DNA of 45,014 nt from an uncultured Pirellulaceae bacterium. GTDB lineage: Bacteria > Planctomycetota > Planctomycetia > Pirellulales > Pirellulaceae. The notes beneath the pieces were generated by a model that was not told where the DNA came from, ran no database searches, and was given only the letters and a program-made list of their open reading frames with translations. Location: positions 1 through 45,014 of the forward strand of contig CALCJM010000031.1 in assembly GCA_937967505.1 (NCBI GenBank), in the 5' to 3' direction. This document shows positions 7,983-17,130 of this stretch, piece by piece. The translations under genes and the position numbers were made by a program. Position 1 is the stretch's first letter, and each line of letters starts with the position of its first letter.

Positions 7983-9536
7983 CTACTTCTCTGCCACCGC
8001 CGCGTTGATTTCGGTGTGGACCGCCGCAATGGTGCGGATCCATGGCGACACACCGGCCGTTTTCAACTTCTCTGACTCGGCCTTCGCCGTCTCACGATCG
8101 TCGAACATCCCAAACAGAACGACAAACCACTCACTGATTCGGCCGCGTTTCTGATAGATGGCGTAGTCACCTTTGCGTTGTTGTTTGGCCACAAAATCTG
8201 CGGCCTTGCTCTCCACGCTGGACATGGTCAGTTGAATCGTATAACAGTTTTTCGACTGCTCCAGTAACCAGTCGGCATCCTGATAGGCACGTTTTTGAAG
8301 TGGACGAGGGTCTTGATCGGCAACGTCAATCTGCCGAAGTTCTTCCAGCATGCGTCCCCTAGAGTCACCGGCACTCCCGCCAAGATTCTTCGATTGGGGT
8401 TCGATACGCGTTTTGGGTTCTTCAAGTTTGACATGCGCAATGTCGATGGGCCTTCCATAGTGGAACCCCTGAGCGTATTCGATCCCCAATTGCCTCAACG
8501 TGTCGTGTTCGCCGGGTAATTCGATGTACTCGGCCATTGGGGTGATGCCCAACTCTTTAACCATTTTGGCCATCGCAGCGACCAGTCGCTGCCGTTTGGA
8601 AGTCGCCTTGTTGATGCCCTGAATCAATGCGCCGTCGAACTTGACAATGTCAGGAGCCATTTCGCTCAGTTCCGACAATCGAATCTGACCAGCCCCGAAA
8701 TCATGAATCGCCAAACGGATCCCAAGGTTCAACAGTGCACTTCGCAGGTCGGCAAACATATCCGGTGAATTGAGAATCGATTCAGGCAACTCCAACACAA
8801 TCGGGCGATTGGGAAACGAGGCGCGAATCTCTTCCAGCGATTCTTCCAGGTCACCACATGCAAGTTCCGCCGGGTGTGTGTTGACAAACAACATCAGATC
8901 CTCCGGCAGATCCGCAGCTGCGGCCTCGACGCCCCGCCGACGCAACACCCGACTAAGCTTGGCCTCTTGCTCCAGCGCCAGCGCTGCGGCGAACATCTGA
9001 TCCGGCGTGCGCAACCCGTACATGCGACTGCGCCCCAGCACTTCGAATCCTGTCTGTTGAGGTTGACTACCGGAGATATCGTAGATCGGCTGGAAAAAGG
9101 GAACGGCACCAGAACTCAATAGGCGGTCGAATTTCTGCTCCGGTGTCTCTTCGATTGCGACTTGAGACGGATCGACCATTGTTGCCATTGGATGACGCCC
9201 CACACCGCCAGCAGTCTCCTGACTGACGCTGAATACGCAGCTTCCAAACTGAACGGTGTCATTCTCGTGAAGCGGTGTCTTCGTGCGAATGCGTTGACGA
9301 TTTACTAGGGTGCCATTGGTACTATTCAGGTCATGCAGCCACAGCTGCCCGTCCTCTTCGAGTATCTCCGCGTGCAAACCGGAAACCGTCTGGCTGGTCA
9401 GGCATAAATCGAACCCCTCACGCCTGCCGATCCGAAATGGGGGCGTGATCGGAATTTTCTCCGGCCCGTGCCCGTTACCTTCAGCGATTAAAAACCAGAT
9501 CGCCAGCGGATCGTTAAGCATCATTAGTGTTTGCAT
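7983..9536 (-). CDS. FHA-EAL-SPOR three-domain protein, EAL probably inactive
   Basis: 517 residues, start ATG 9536 preceded by a G-rich GAGGGTGGGG stretch. FHA domain at about 15-108 (FRIGRRE, VSGLHAEI, NSTNGTLVN), which binds phosphothreonine. EAL domain at about 138-375: FEVLGR (165-167 in place of EAL), FVNTHP, VLELPES, AIHDFGAG, VKFDG, MAEYIE, QGFHYGRP. The normal metal-binding DDFG is HDFG here (His278), so cyclic-di-GMP hydrolysis is doubtful while binding may remain. The last 95 residues (DADWLLEQ, YTIQL, WFVVLFGMF, PWIRTI) match a DamX-type SPOR domain, which in other proteins binds septal peptidoglycan. No signal peptide or membrane segment is visible, which is odd for a SPOR protein. 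Likely a signalling adaptor. Confidence 0.85.
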   Translation of the reverse strand: MQTLMMLNDPLAIWFLIAEGNGHGPEKIPITPPFRIGRREGFDLCLTSQTVSGLHAEILEEDGQLWLHDLNSTNGTLVNRQRIRTKTPLHENDTVQFGSCVFSVSQETAGGVGRHPMATMVDPSQVAIEETPEQKFDRLLSSGAVPFFQPIYDISGSQPQQTGFEVLGRSRMYGLRTPDQMFAAALALEQEAKLSRVLRRRGVEAAAADLPEDLMLFVNTHPAELACGDLEESLEEIRASFPNRPIVLELPESILNSPDMFADLRSALLNLGIRLAIHDFGAGQIRLSELSEMAPDIVKFDGALIQGINKATSKRQRLVAAMAKMVKELGITPMAEYIELPGEHDTLRQLGIEYAQGFHYGRPIDIAHVKLEEPKTRIEPQSKNLGGSAGDSRGRMLEELRQIDVADQDPRPLQKRAYQDADWLLEQSKNCYTIQLTMSSVESKAADFVAKQQRKGDYAIYQKRGRISEWFVVLFGMFDDRETAKAESEKLKTAGVSPWIRTIAAVHTEINAAVAEK

Positions 9537-9810
9537 TTCCCCACCCTCAAAAGCTTATAACCTTCGACTTTATCGGCGTGGTCGGCGCTTTGCTGACACC
9601 TTATGGGGGGATCTAATGAACAAATTTGTTTGGGCAAGCGGATTGCTTCGGCCCTGCGGCCTATACCGGTTTTTCACCTGACCGCAATCCAACATGGACG
9701 AAACCTCTACAAATCACCAACAACCGCCGGCCTACCGTGTCTTGGTTCAGTGCACTCTCACGATCACCAATTGAATCTGCCAAAACACTTTGTCGCAGCA
9801 CTGGCCAAAA

Positions 9811-9978
9811 CTAGCCCGCCGCGAGGTCCAGTTCGTCCAACTGCTTGCGAATTTCATCGGCCTCGGCTGTTTTGAGATCGCTTTTCAAACGGTCTGAGTG
9901 GGACAGATCGTATGCCTCTTGCAACAATTTTTGATACCGCGCTTCCAACTTCTGCCGTTTGCTTTTCAATCCAAACAT
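9811..9978 (-). CDS. 55-residue Lacal_2735/DUF6435-like peptide
   Basis: A short gene starting MFGLKSKRQKLEARYQKLL and ending LDELDLAAG. It has an excellent Shine-Dalgarno, AAGGAG, seven bases before the ATG. The MFG...K start, the L(E/A)xxYxxLLxEAYxLSxSDR core and a second charged helix match, from memory, the small DUF6435 (Lacal_2735) family found in marine bacteria. It is predicted to be wholly helical, with no cysteines or membrane segment; function unknown. Standing alone between the FHA-EAL gene and the photolyase fusion gene; its gene is divergent from the latter, sharing a roughly 100-base promoter region. Confidence 0.8.
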   Translation of the reverse strand: MFGLKSKRQKLEARYQKLLQEAYDLSHSDRLKSDLKTAEADEIRKQLDELDLAAG

Positions 9979-9981
9979 AAA

Positions 9982-9989
9982 TAATCTCC
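9982..9989 (-). promoter_or_regulatory. strong ribosome binding site of the 55-residue gene
   Basis: Minus strand reads AAGGAGAT then TATTT and ATG. This site, one of the clearest in the window, decides the start of a gene that would otherwise be easy to overlook. Confidence 0.75.
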
Positions 9990-10081
9990 TTAATAAATCT
10001 GAATCAACTTCTTGCTACACCGGATTCGAACCGTTGCTGCCCCTGTCATTTAACCTCACATTTTGAAAGCAAAGACTCACC

Positions 10082-12637
10082 GTGAAAGAGCTGCACGAAC
10101 ATCTCGCAGGCCATCTGCCTGAACATCTGCCTGAACATCTCCTCGAACGCACGCGCTTGCACGCCTCCGGCGACCCGAAGAAGGGATCGTTCATTCTTTA
10201 CTGGATGAGAACGGCCGTGCGCATGGATGAAAATCCGGCCTTGGAGGTCGCGCTGCTGCTCGCTGATCAACTTGGAGTATCCGTTCTGGTCTATCAGGCC
10301 ATCTCTCCACACTATCAGTACGCATCTGACCGGCATCACACATTTATGCTTGAGGGCGCGCGAGATGTACAAGCCGCCCTCAATTCACGTGGCATCAGCT
10401 ACGCGTTCCACCTAGCGACCTGCGACGACACCAACCCACATTTGGTAACGTTGTCCACTCAGGCGGCCGCCGTTGTGACCGAAGAGATGCCGGTTGATCC
10501 GCCGCGCCGTTTCCTGCATGCCCTTGACCGCAGGACGCAGACACCAATTCTTTGCGTTGACACGGCTTGCGTGGTGCCAATGCAGTTGGTCACCCAACCT
10601 TACACACGCGCCTTCAAGTTCCGTAGCGCCACCGAAAAACTCTACGCACAACGACTCACGCGCGCCTGGCCTGACATCGCTGACTTGACCGACATGCCGC
10701 TGCACGCTAGGCCGTTCGATTTACAGGCGTTACCGTTTCATACGCTTGACCTGCAAGACACCAACCTCGCAGAATTGGTGGCCAAGTGCGCCATTGACCA
10801 CTCCGTCGGTCCCGTCGTCGATACCCCGGGTGGTTCAAAAGCGGGCTACGATCGCTGGGAGCGCTTTAAAAAAAATGGCTTAAACAGTTATGCCCGCCGT
10901 CGAAATAACGCCTTGGAGGATGGAGTCAGCCGCATGTCGGCTTATTTGCATTACGGCATGGTGTCGCCCATGCGGCTGGCCAGAGAGAGCGCGGACATTG
11001 ACAATCCGGGAGCAGAAAAATACCTGGACGAACTTTTAATTTGGCGAGAGTTGGCTTATGTATTCTGCTTTCATCGCACCGATCACGATCAATGGTCGGC
11101 GCTTCCCGATTGGGCGCAGAGCACACTGGAACAACATGCGCGCGATCACCGCGTCGTGGATTACTCGTGGGAGCAACTGGCGCGCGGTGTGACCGATGAC
11201 TCGTTCTGGAATGCTGCTCAGAAATCACTGTTGATGCAGGGAGAACTTCACAACAACGTCCGCATGACGTGGGGAAAGGCAATTCTGAATTGGACTTCAA
11301 CGCCGCAGCGCGCCCTTGCGTTAATGATCGATCTGAATCATCGCTACGCGCTGGATGGTCGTGATCCGGCATCGTACGGCGGTTTGCTGTGGTGTCTTGG
11401 GCAATTTGATCGCCCTTTCACTCCTGAATCGAACATCCTCGGAAGTGTGCGACCGCGTTCAACAGTCGATCACGCGCGGCGGCTGGACACGCGCGCCTAC
11501 CACACGCGCGTCACAACGCCTCGTTTCGATCCCGTTCCGAAGGTGGCAGTGGTCGGAGCGGGAATCTCGGGGCTGATTGCTGCCCGCACACTGGCCGACC
11601 ATGGTTTGCCCGTGACCGTTTTTGACAAGGGGCGCGGCGTCGGTGGGCGAATGGCAACCCGCCGTATCGACAGGCAACCCTGTTTCGACCACGGTGCCCA
11701 ATATTTCACCGCTAGGGATCCACGCTTTCAGCGTTACGTTAAATCGTGGCTGCAGCAAGGCATCGTTGCCCCCTGGCCCGACTCGGACCAATCACTTGTG
11801 GTGTTAAAAAACGGGCAAATAGCAGACAAAAAAATTGCCAATCGAGAGCGCGACGCCCAATCAAGCATGCGACAGGCTTCCCCACCAACTCTCCAACCGC
11901 AGGTCTCTTTGGTCAATACACGTTTTGTGGGAAATCCATCGATGAACGCGGTCGGAAAACACCTGGCCGATGGGCTTGATGTACGGAGTGCCGTCTGCGT
12001 GGGTACCATCAAATCCAGCCAATCGCGATTACAGCTGTTCGACAACACGGGAAGCAACCTTGGCGATTTTGACCACGCCATTGTTGCGGCACCGGCACCG
12101 CAAACGGCGGCGTTATTGGCCAGCTTCCCGGAGTTGGTTCAACCGATTGCCCAAATCCAGATGCAGCCTTGCTGGGCCGTGATGGCAAGTTTTCCGTTGC
12201 CGCTGACGGAGGACTGGGTCGGCGCGTTTATCCACGACTCGATTTTGACCTGGGCGGCCCGCAACGGCACGAAACCGGGCAGGCCCAACGACGCCGAACA
12301 CCTCGTTTTGCACGCACACCACCAGTGGACGGTGGAGAACTGGGAACTCGACGCCGCAGAAGTCGCCCGGGAATTACTCGCGGCATTCTGGCAAGCATCA
12401 GGTATCAAGCCACAAACCGCGACGCATTTACAGGCACATCGTTGGAAGTTTGCGATTCCGGTCGATCCCCCAGCGGACCACTGCTACGCCACGGAAGCGG
12501 CACAGGTTGTCGCCTGCGGAGACTGGGCCGGCGGACCGCGCGTCGAAGGTGCCTTCCTCAGCGGTATGGCAGCGGCAGGCAGAGTGTTAGGGACACTCCG
12601 GCCAAAACAGCAATCCAGACAAACGCGGTTATTTTAG
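10082..12637 (+). CDS. class II CPD photolyase fused to a renalase-like FAD oxidoreductase
   Basis: 851 residues. Residues about 37-480 are a class II DNA photolyase: FILYWMRTAVR and NPALE at the start, RHHTFMLEGA, SRMSAYLHYGMVSP, then MTWGKAILNW, ALDGRDPASYGG and LWCLGQFDR, the hallmark FAD-binding end of this class. From about residue 484 a second flavoprotein begins: VAVVGAGISGLIAAR (GxGxxG), VFDKGRGVGGRMATRR, FDHGAQYFT, and near the end ACGDWAGGPRVEGAFLSG, as in renalase-like NAD(P)/FAD proteins. Family knowledge: photolyase repairs UV dimers using reduced FAD; the second domain could keep flavin reduced, which is inference. The GTG start at 10082 lacks a good binding site, and the first 36 residues include a HLPEH repeat; a TTG near residue 26 is an alternative. 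Confidence 0.88.
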   Translation: MKELHEHLAGHLPEHLPEHLLERTRLHASGDPKKGSFILYWMRTAVRMDENPALEVALLLADQLGVSVLVYQAISPHYQYASDRHHTFMLEGARDVQAALNSRGISYAFHLATCDDTNPHLVTLSTQAAAVVTEEMPVDPPRRFLHALDRRTQTPILCVDTACVVPMQLVTQPYTRAFKFRSATEKLYAQRLTRAWPDIADLTDMPLHARPFDLQALPFHTLDLQDTNLAELVAKCAIDHSVGPVVDTPGGSKAGYDRWERFKKNGLNSYARRRNNALEDGVSRMSAYLHYGMVSPMRLARESADIDNPGAEKYLDELLIWRELAYVFCFHRTDHDQWSALPDWAQSTLEQHARDHRVVDYSWEQLARGVTDDSFWNAAQKSLLMQGELHNNVRMTWGKAILNWTSTPQRALALMIDLNHRYALDGRDPASYGGLLWCLGQFDRPFTPESNILGSVRPRSTVDHARRLDTRAYHTRVTTPRFDPVPKVAVVGAGISGLIAARTLADHGLPVTVFDKGRGVGGRMATRRIDRQPCFDHGAQYFTARDPRFQRYVKSWLQQGIVAPWPDSDQSLVVLKNGQIADKKIANRERDAQSSMRQASPPTLQPQVSLVNTRFVGNPSMNAVGKHLADGLDVRSAVCVGTIKSSQSRLQLFDNTGSNLGDFDHAIVAAPAPQTAALLASFPELVQPIAQIQMQPCWAVMASFPLPLTEDWVGAFIHDSILTWAARNGTKPGRPNDAEHLVLHAHHQWTVENWELDAAEVARELLAAFWQASGIKPQTATHLQAHRWKFAIPVDPPADHCYATEAAQVVACGDWAGGPRVEGAFLSGMAAAGRVLGTLRPKQQSRQTRLF

Positions 12638-12769
12638 GCTCTCCAGCCGTTCCAAATACAGAAATTCAGAAATCCGGAATACGTTCGAAAACACCCCTTC
12701 AGTCAATAACTGGACCTGCCCCGCTTTCTCATTGAGTTCGAAAGAAAATAGCCGCCCACGCTACCTGAT

Positions 12770-15700
12770 TCAATTCGTTGTATCTGCCAAAGGCTTGACG
12801 CGGAATGTTTCTACGAGGATGGCGTAGAGAGCCGGTACTACGTAAAGCGTTAACAGTGTTGCGACCAACAAGCCAAAGATCATTAGCCAGGACATACCTT
12901 CCCAGAGCGGGCCGCCACTGAGGGCAAGGGGGATCAAGCCTCCGACAGTTGTGGCTGTAGTTAAGAAAATTGGAAGCATTCGCATCTTCCCGGCCTTCAC
13001 CAGACACTCGCGAAACTGCTGTCTGGTTAAGCCGTTGATCGGGCCGTCGCCTGATTCCTCTTTGGCTTTCCGGGCAATCAGGATGTCGGCGAATTCGATG
13101 AAGATAATTCCGGTGTTCAATACGATTCCGAAAAGGGAAAGCAAGCCAAGCTGCGGCATGAATCCAAACAGGCTGTCGGTCACCCACAATCCAAAGAACG
13201 CTCCCATCAATGCCATCGGTAACGTCATCAGGATGACGAGCGTCTTTGACCAACCATTGTACTGAGTGACCAGGATAATGATGATCAGCAGGAACGAAAT
13301 CCCGAACGACATCACCATGTTCGCTCCAGCCTTGACGCTTTCCTCTTTCGCTCCACCAACGACGACAGAATAGCCGGCTGGCAAGTCGGATTGAATCGCC
13401 TGCATCGCATCGCTGTTAAGCACTCGATCAACGACGTCGTTTCCTGAGAACCCTTCACGGACTTCGGCGGTTACCTTGATCGTTCGATTGGAGTTCCGAC
13501 GTCCAATTTTGACGGGCCGGAATACCTGGCGAATGGTGGCGATTGAATTCAAAGGCAGCTTGCCATTTGAACCTTCGACGTAGGCGGCATCAAGTGCCGC
13601 TAGGTTCTGACGTTGCTCAGGGTTGAGTCGAAAGTAGACGGGCACAACGTGATCGTTTTCCCGAAAGCTGGAAAGTTGCAGCCCGGAAAAGTAGGCACTG
13701 AGTGTGTCCGCGACGTTCTGATTCGTCACCCCTGCCAGGTTTGCTTTTTCAGCGTCGATATCCAGCTCGATTTGAAATCCATCGACGCCCCAACTGTCAG
13801 CCACATCCCAGGTTCCGGTGTCGTCGTGCAATACTTTCTTGACTCGTTCCGCAATCTCACGAAGGGTGTCAATGTCTGCAAATCCGTCCCCACTGACTCG
13901 TAACTCGATCGCCGGCGCGGGCGGACCGAGTGAAAGTTCTTTGGGAATGATCCGGGCTCCTGCGATGGGCTGCAGGCCAAGTTTAGCATCGCCTTGAGTG
14001 CTCACTCTGCGAATGTCACGAAGCAGGGTTTTGGTTTGCCTGGCATCATTGGTTTGGATCAGGATCTCCGCAACGTTCGATCCAGGTGATGGTGGATCAA
14101 CTGTCAACGCCCAGCGAGAACCACCTCGTCCAATCATGCAACGCATGTTACGAACCCGTTCAACCGTCGCGCCTGATTCGTCAACTTGTGGGCCAAGTTC
14201 CTTAATCATGGACTCGATTCGAGCCACCGCTTCGCTTGTCTGATTGATCGTTGCTGTTTCCGGCAAGATGACGTTGACGAAAAATTGATCACGACGATCC
14301 TGCGGGAAAAATTCCTGGCCGAATGGCAACTGCATTGAGCCCACCAACAGTGCGATGGTAATCGCGACCGTAACCCACTTGAGTTTCACAGCGATGCCAA
14401 CTGTGAGGCCATAGATCTTCAAAATGAAATTGTCGTCACCTCCGGTGTCCCCGTTGCGGGGATTACTTGCCTCATCGTTGCGGGGGCTGCCAGCCTCCTT
14501 TGCTGCACCAGGAGGCAAGCTGCCTCCCCAACGGCCGCGTGACACGATGTGCAGGAATTGTTTCCAGACTTTTCCACCCATGTAGCCCAACCAGGGCAGC
14601 GGGGCACCTGGTCGATCGGAATTCCTGGGAGCCCGAATAAATGCGGCAGCCAAAATGACGCAAACCGTCATCGCCAGAAACCAGCTGAGCAACAGGGTTA
14701 CTGACAATGTCACCGGCAAACTGTAGACGTATTCTTTGGAGCTGCCTTTCAAAGCGATCAACATCGGAATGAAAACGGCAACGGTCGTCAATGTACCGGT
14801 CAGCATCGGCAGAGCAAGCGCTCGAGCTCCTTCAACCGCTGCAGCATCTGGAGTCATCCCGTCCAGAATATTGGATCGTGTCTGGTCGCATACCTGAACA
14901 GCGTTATCGACCAACAAGCCCAGAGCAATGATGATTGAAGCCAGCGAGATTTGTTCCAGCTGAATGCCAAGCTGATTGATGATCGCGATCGAACCGAGCA
15001 CGACGATGGGGATGTTTGCCGCCATCACCAATGAAGTTCGCAAGCCAACGAACAGGAAGACAACAATCACAACAATCACAATCGCCGAGATCACATTGGA
15101 GACCACATCATTGATTTTCCCTGATACGTTGATCGCTTGATTCGAGATCGGGCGAATTTCCAGATCGGCAGGCAGTGTCTGCTCAAAATCCACCAGTCGA
15201 TCAATTCGATCGGTGCAGCGATTGCAGACGTTGATGATATTTTGGCCTGACTTCATCGTCACGCCCAGCATCACACAAGGAAAACTTCCGCGCTCGTCGG
15301 TAAAGCGTGACATGATATCGGGCGGATCAACATAGGAACGCTCAACCGTCAAACCGAGATCGCCAAGTCGAACCTGCCGGACAGGAATTATCTTGCCCGA
15401 GGCGTCCTGTCCGCCACCGACCGCGATCGTAATCGACTCGATCTCCTTGACCGCGTTCAAATCACCGCTGGGCTTGACGTTGTAAGACCCCTGCGCCGTT
15501 TCGATGCTTCCGCCTGAGGCGATCGTGTTTCTCTGATCCACCAGGCCACGGAGTTCATTGGTGGTCAGCCCAATCTGCGACCAGTTCCCAATCCCGGTTT
15601 CAACATAGATCGCTTCGTTACGGACGCCGTATTTGTCAACCGAGGCGACACCGTCCAACAAGCGAATCGCTGCGCGGACTTGATCAGCATAGACTTCCAG

Positions 15701-16192
15701 TTGCCGAGGCGTGTATTGGTGTTCCGGATGCACTTCCGATTCCCCGGGAAGCGGAACCTGATAGATGCCCATGACCAGAATTGAAGTATCACCAAAGTTC
15801 GAGTTTACCACCGGACGAACGGATTGGCTGGGCATCCGCACCAGTTCAACTTCGCTGCGGACCTTATCCCATACGTTATCAATCGTTGCCTTGGTGATAC
15901 TGTCTTCGCCGTCAACATTGATGGTCGATAGTCCGTTGATCGTCGTCGATGTAATCTTGCTGACTTCGCTGATCCGGGCAATCGCACGTTCAAGCGGCTC
16001 AGTGACCAGCTCTTCTACCTTGCTGGCGGGTGTGCCAGGCCACGACGTCGAAACAACGCATGATCGGATCGTGAATTCCGGATCTTCACGCCGCGGCATC
16101 GTCTGAAAAGTAAACATGCCGTACGCGACCAGCATCGCGACAAGAGTCAGGACGACTGGTCGGTACTTCATAGCCCAGGCGGCAATGTTCAT
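12770..16192 (-). CDS. RND efflux pump, inner-membrane permease (AcrB/HAE1-like)
   Basis: 1140 residues, the usual length for AcrB-type pumps plus an insert. N terminus MNIAAWAMKYRPVVLTLVAM is the first membrane helix; the conserved SWPGTPASKVEELVTEPLE and the TM4 motif GLLVDNAVQV (the acidic proton-relay Asp followed by Asn) are clear. Two periplasmic blocks and a second set of six helices (from GGAKEESVKAGAN onward) complete the fold. It drives drug or lipid export with proton influx, together with the adaptor (17164-18864) and outer-membrane factor (19167-20750). A linker between halves (about 553-590) is unusually Gly/Pro/Asn-rich and is partly encoded by a REP-like repeat. Adaptor and pump would normally be one operon; here a RAYT gene lies between them. 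Confidence 0.93.
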   Translation of the reverse strand: MNIAAWAMKYRPVVLTLVAMLVAYGMFTFQTMPRREDPEFTIRSCVVSTSWPGTPASKVEELVTEPLERAIARISEVSKITSTTINGLSTINVDGEDSITKATIDNVWDKVRSEVELVRMPSQSVRPVVNSNFGDTSILVMGIYQVPLPGESEVHPEHQYTPRQLEVYADQVRAAIRLLDGVASVDKYGVRNEAIYVETGIGNWSQIGLTTNELRGLVDQRNTIASGGSIETAQGSYNVKPSGDLNAVKEIESITIAVGGGQDASGKIIPVRQVRLGDLGLTVERSYVDPPDIMSRFTDERGSFPCVMLGVTMKSGQNIINVCNRCTDRIDRLVDFEQTLPADLEIRPISNQAINVSGKINDVVSNVISAIVIVVIVVFLFVGLRTSLVMAANIPIVVLGSIAIINQLGIQLEQISLASIIIALGLLVDNAVQVCDQTRSNILDGMTPDAAAVEGARALALPMLTGTLTTVAVFIPMLIALKGSSKEYVYSLPVTLSVTLLLSWFLAMTVCVILAAAFIRAPRNSDRPGAPLPWLGYMGGKVWKQFLHIVSRGRWGGSLPPGAAKEAGSPRNDEASNPRNGDTGGDDNFILKIYGLTVGIAVKLKWVTVAITIALLVGSMQLPFGQEFFPQDRRDQFFVNVILPETATINQTSEAVARIESMIKELGPQVDESGATVERVRNMRCMIGRGGSRWALTVDPPSPGSNVAEILIQTNDARQTKTLLRDIRRVSTQGDAKLGLQPIAGARIIPKELSLGPPAPAIELRVSGDGFADIDTLREIAERVKKVLHDDTGTWDVADSWGVDGFQIELDIDAEKANLAGVTNQNVADTLSAYFSGLQLSSFRENDHVVPVYFRLNPEQRQNLAALDAAYVEGSNGKLPLNSIATIRQVFRPVKIGRRNSNRTIKVTAEVREGFSGNDVVDRVLNSDAMQAIQSDLPAGYSVVVGGAKEESVKAGANMVMSFGISFLLIIIILVTQYNGWSKTLVILMTLPMALMGAFFGLWVTDSLFGFMPQLGLLSLFGIVLNTGIIFIEFADILIARKAKEESGDGPINGLTRQQFRECLVKAGKMRMLPIFLTTATTVGGLIPLALSGGPLWEGMSWLMIFGLLVATLLTLYVVPALYAILVETFRVKPLADTTN
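14476..14534. repeat. REP-like repeat, subfamily B, inside the RND pump gene
   Basis: CGTTGCGGGGGCTGCCAGCC (from 14476) pairs with GGAGGCAAGCTGCCTCCCCA (14511) followed by ACGG, the same plan as the intergenic copies. It keeps the pump frame open, encoding about residues 553-573 (WGGSLPPGAAKEAGSPRN). A partial extra CCGTTGCGGGG lies just left at about 14452. Confidence 0.8.
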
Positions 16193-16251
16193 TTTGAAAA
16201 TATCGCTATCGTGTTATATTGATGTGAATGTTGGCGACAGTCGTTTGCCCG

Positions 16252-16313
16252 CGTTGCGAAGGCTGCCAGCCTTCTTCAAGAAAGAGCGTGAAGGCTGGCA
16301 GCCTTCGCAACGG
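16252..16313. repeat. REP-like repeat, subfamily B, left of the RAYT gene
   Basis: Arm 1 CGTTGCGAAGGCTGCCAGCC TTC (16252-16274) and arm 2 GAAGGCTGGCAGCC TTCGCAACGG (16290-16313) are inverted copies. Each arm is itself a perfect 15-bp dyad, AAGGCTG-C-CAGCCTT, so the unit can form two hairpins or one long one. Best match to the consensus in the window. Confidence 0.88.
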
Positions 16314-16374
16314 GTACAGAAACAGGAACAGAAAAACCAGCCAATCCTCTAATCATAGTTACCGAGGCATTTGA

Positions 16375-17121
16375 ATGGACGCCGACGGAATTGTAACTCG
16401 TGGCGGTGCTTTGCCGCATTGGTACATGCCCGGATTTGCACACTTTGTGACCTACCGGCTGTTCGACACCGTCCCCAAGGCTCGACTTCAGGAAATGGCG
16501 CAATGACGAACGGCCCGAATCGAGTCGCCGCAAGATTTTGGTTTGCCGACCGAACGCAGCAAAGAAGCCGCTCACAAATTGTTCTTTGGCGAATTCGATG
16601 AAGCCCTGGAAACGAACACGAATCCGAATCGACGTTGGCTTGAACAACCTGAGGTTGCTAAAGTCGTCCGTGATAACTTGCACCATCACAACGGATCGCT
16701 CTACGAATTGCTTGCCTGGTGCATCATGCCGAATCATGTTCACATTTTGATACAACCGTTTGAGTTGTCCGCTTTGCCCAATCAAACTGCTGATGACAAT
16801 GTCCACTACTCGGATGAAGTTGCCGATGCCGCGTCGCCATTGAGCCGAATCATGCATAGTCTGAAGAGCTACACGGCAAATGAAGCGAATCGGTTGCTGG
16901 GTCGAACGGGAGTTTTTTGGCAACGTGAATCCTATGATCATTGGGTCAGGGATCTGGATGAACTGGAACGGATTGTCGATTACATTCGATTAAACCCTGT
17001 CAAAGCAGGTTTGTGCAAACTGGCGCACGAATGGGTTTTTTCGTCAGCGCATGATCGGTTTTGCCTTGATGGGTCTGAGTGTGGTTTGATCGGGAAACTG
17101 CGTGATGATTGGCGACGGTAA
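16375..17121 (+). pseudogene. REP-associated tyrosine transposase (RAYT, Y1/IS200-like), interrupted by one TGA
   Basis: From ATG 16375 the frame reads DAD... LPHWYMPGFAHFVTYRL, the typical RAYT N terminus, to an in-frame TGA at 16504-16506. The same frame then continues uninterrupted to 17121: a helix-rich part, the HUH metal-binding motif MPNHVHIL, the nucleophile tyrosine in SLKSYTANEAN, FWQRESYDHWVRD, and YIRLNPVKAGL. The stop fits loss of one Trp codon (TGG to TGA). These enzymes cut and mobilise single-stranded REP hairpins. Repeats at 16252-16313 and 17131-17201 flank it at 61 and 9 bases. It sits between the adaptor and pump genes on the opposite strand. A TTG at 16543 could still give a shortened protein with all catalytic residues. 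Confidence 0.88.
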
Positions 17122-17130
17122 GGTGCCTCC

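Noticed and set aside
9616..9681. 21-residue frame MNKFVWASGLLRPC... after a G-rich stretch
   Set aside because: Ribosome-binding-like GGGGGG could be chance; too short, no homologue known to me, on the strand opposite to both neighbours.
16504..16506. RAYT TGA as a selenocysteine codon
   Set aside because: No redox partner residue, no hairpin with loop GG at the right distance, and the family carries no Sec; a Trp codon change is simpler.
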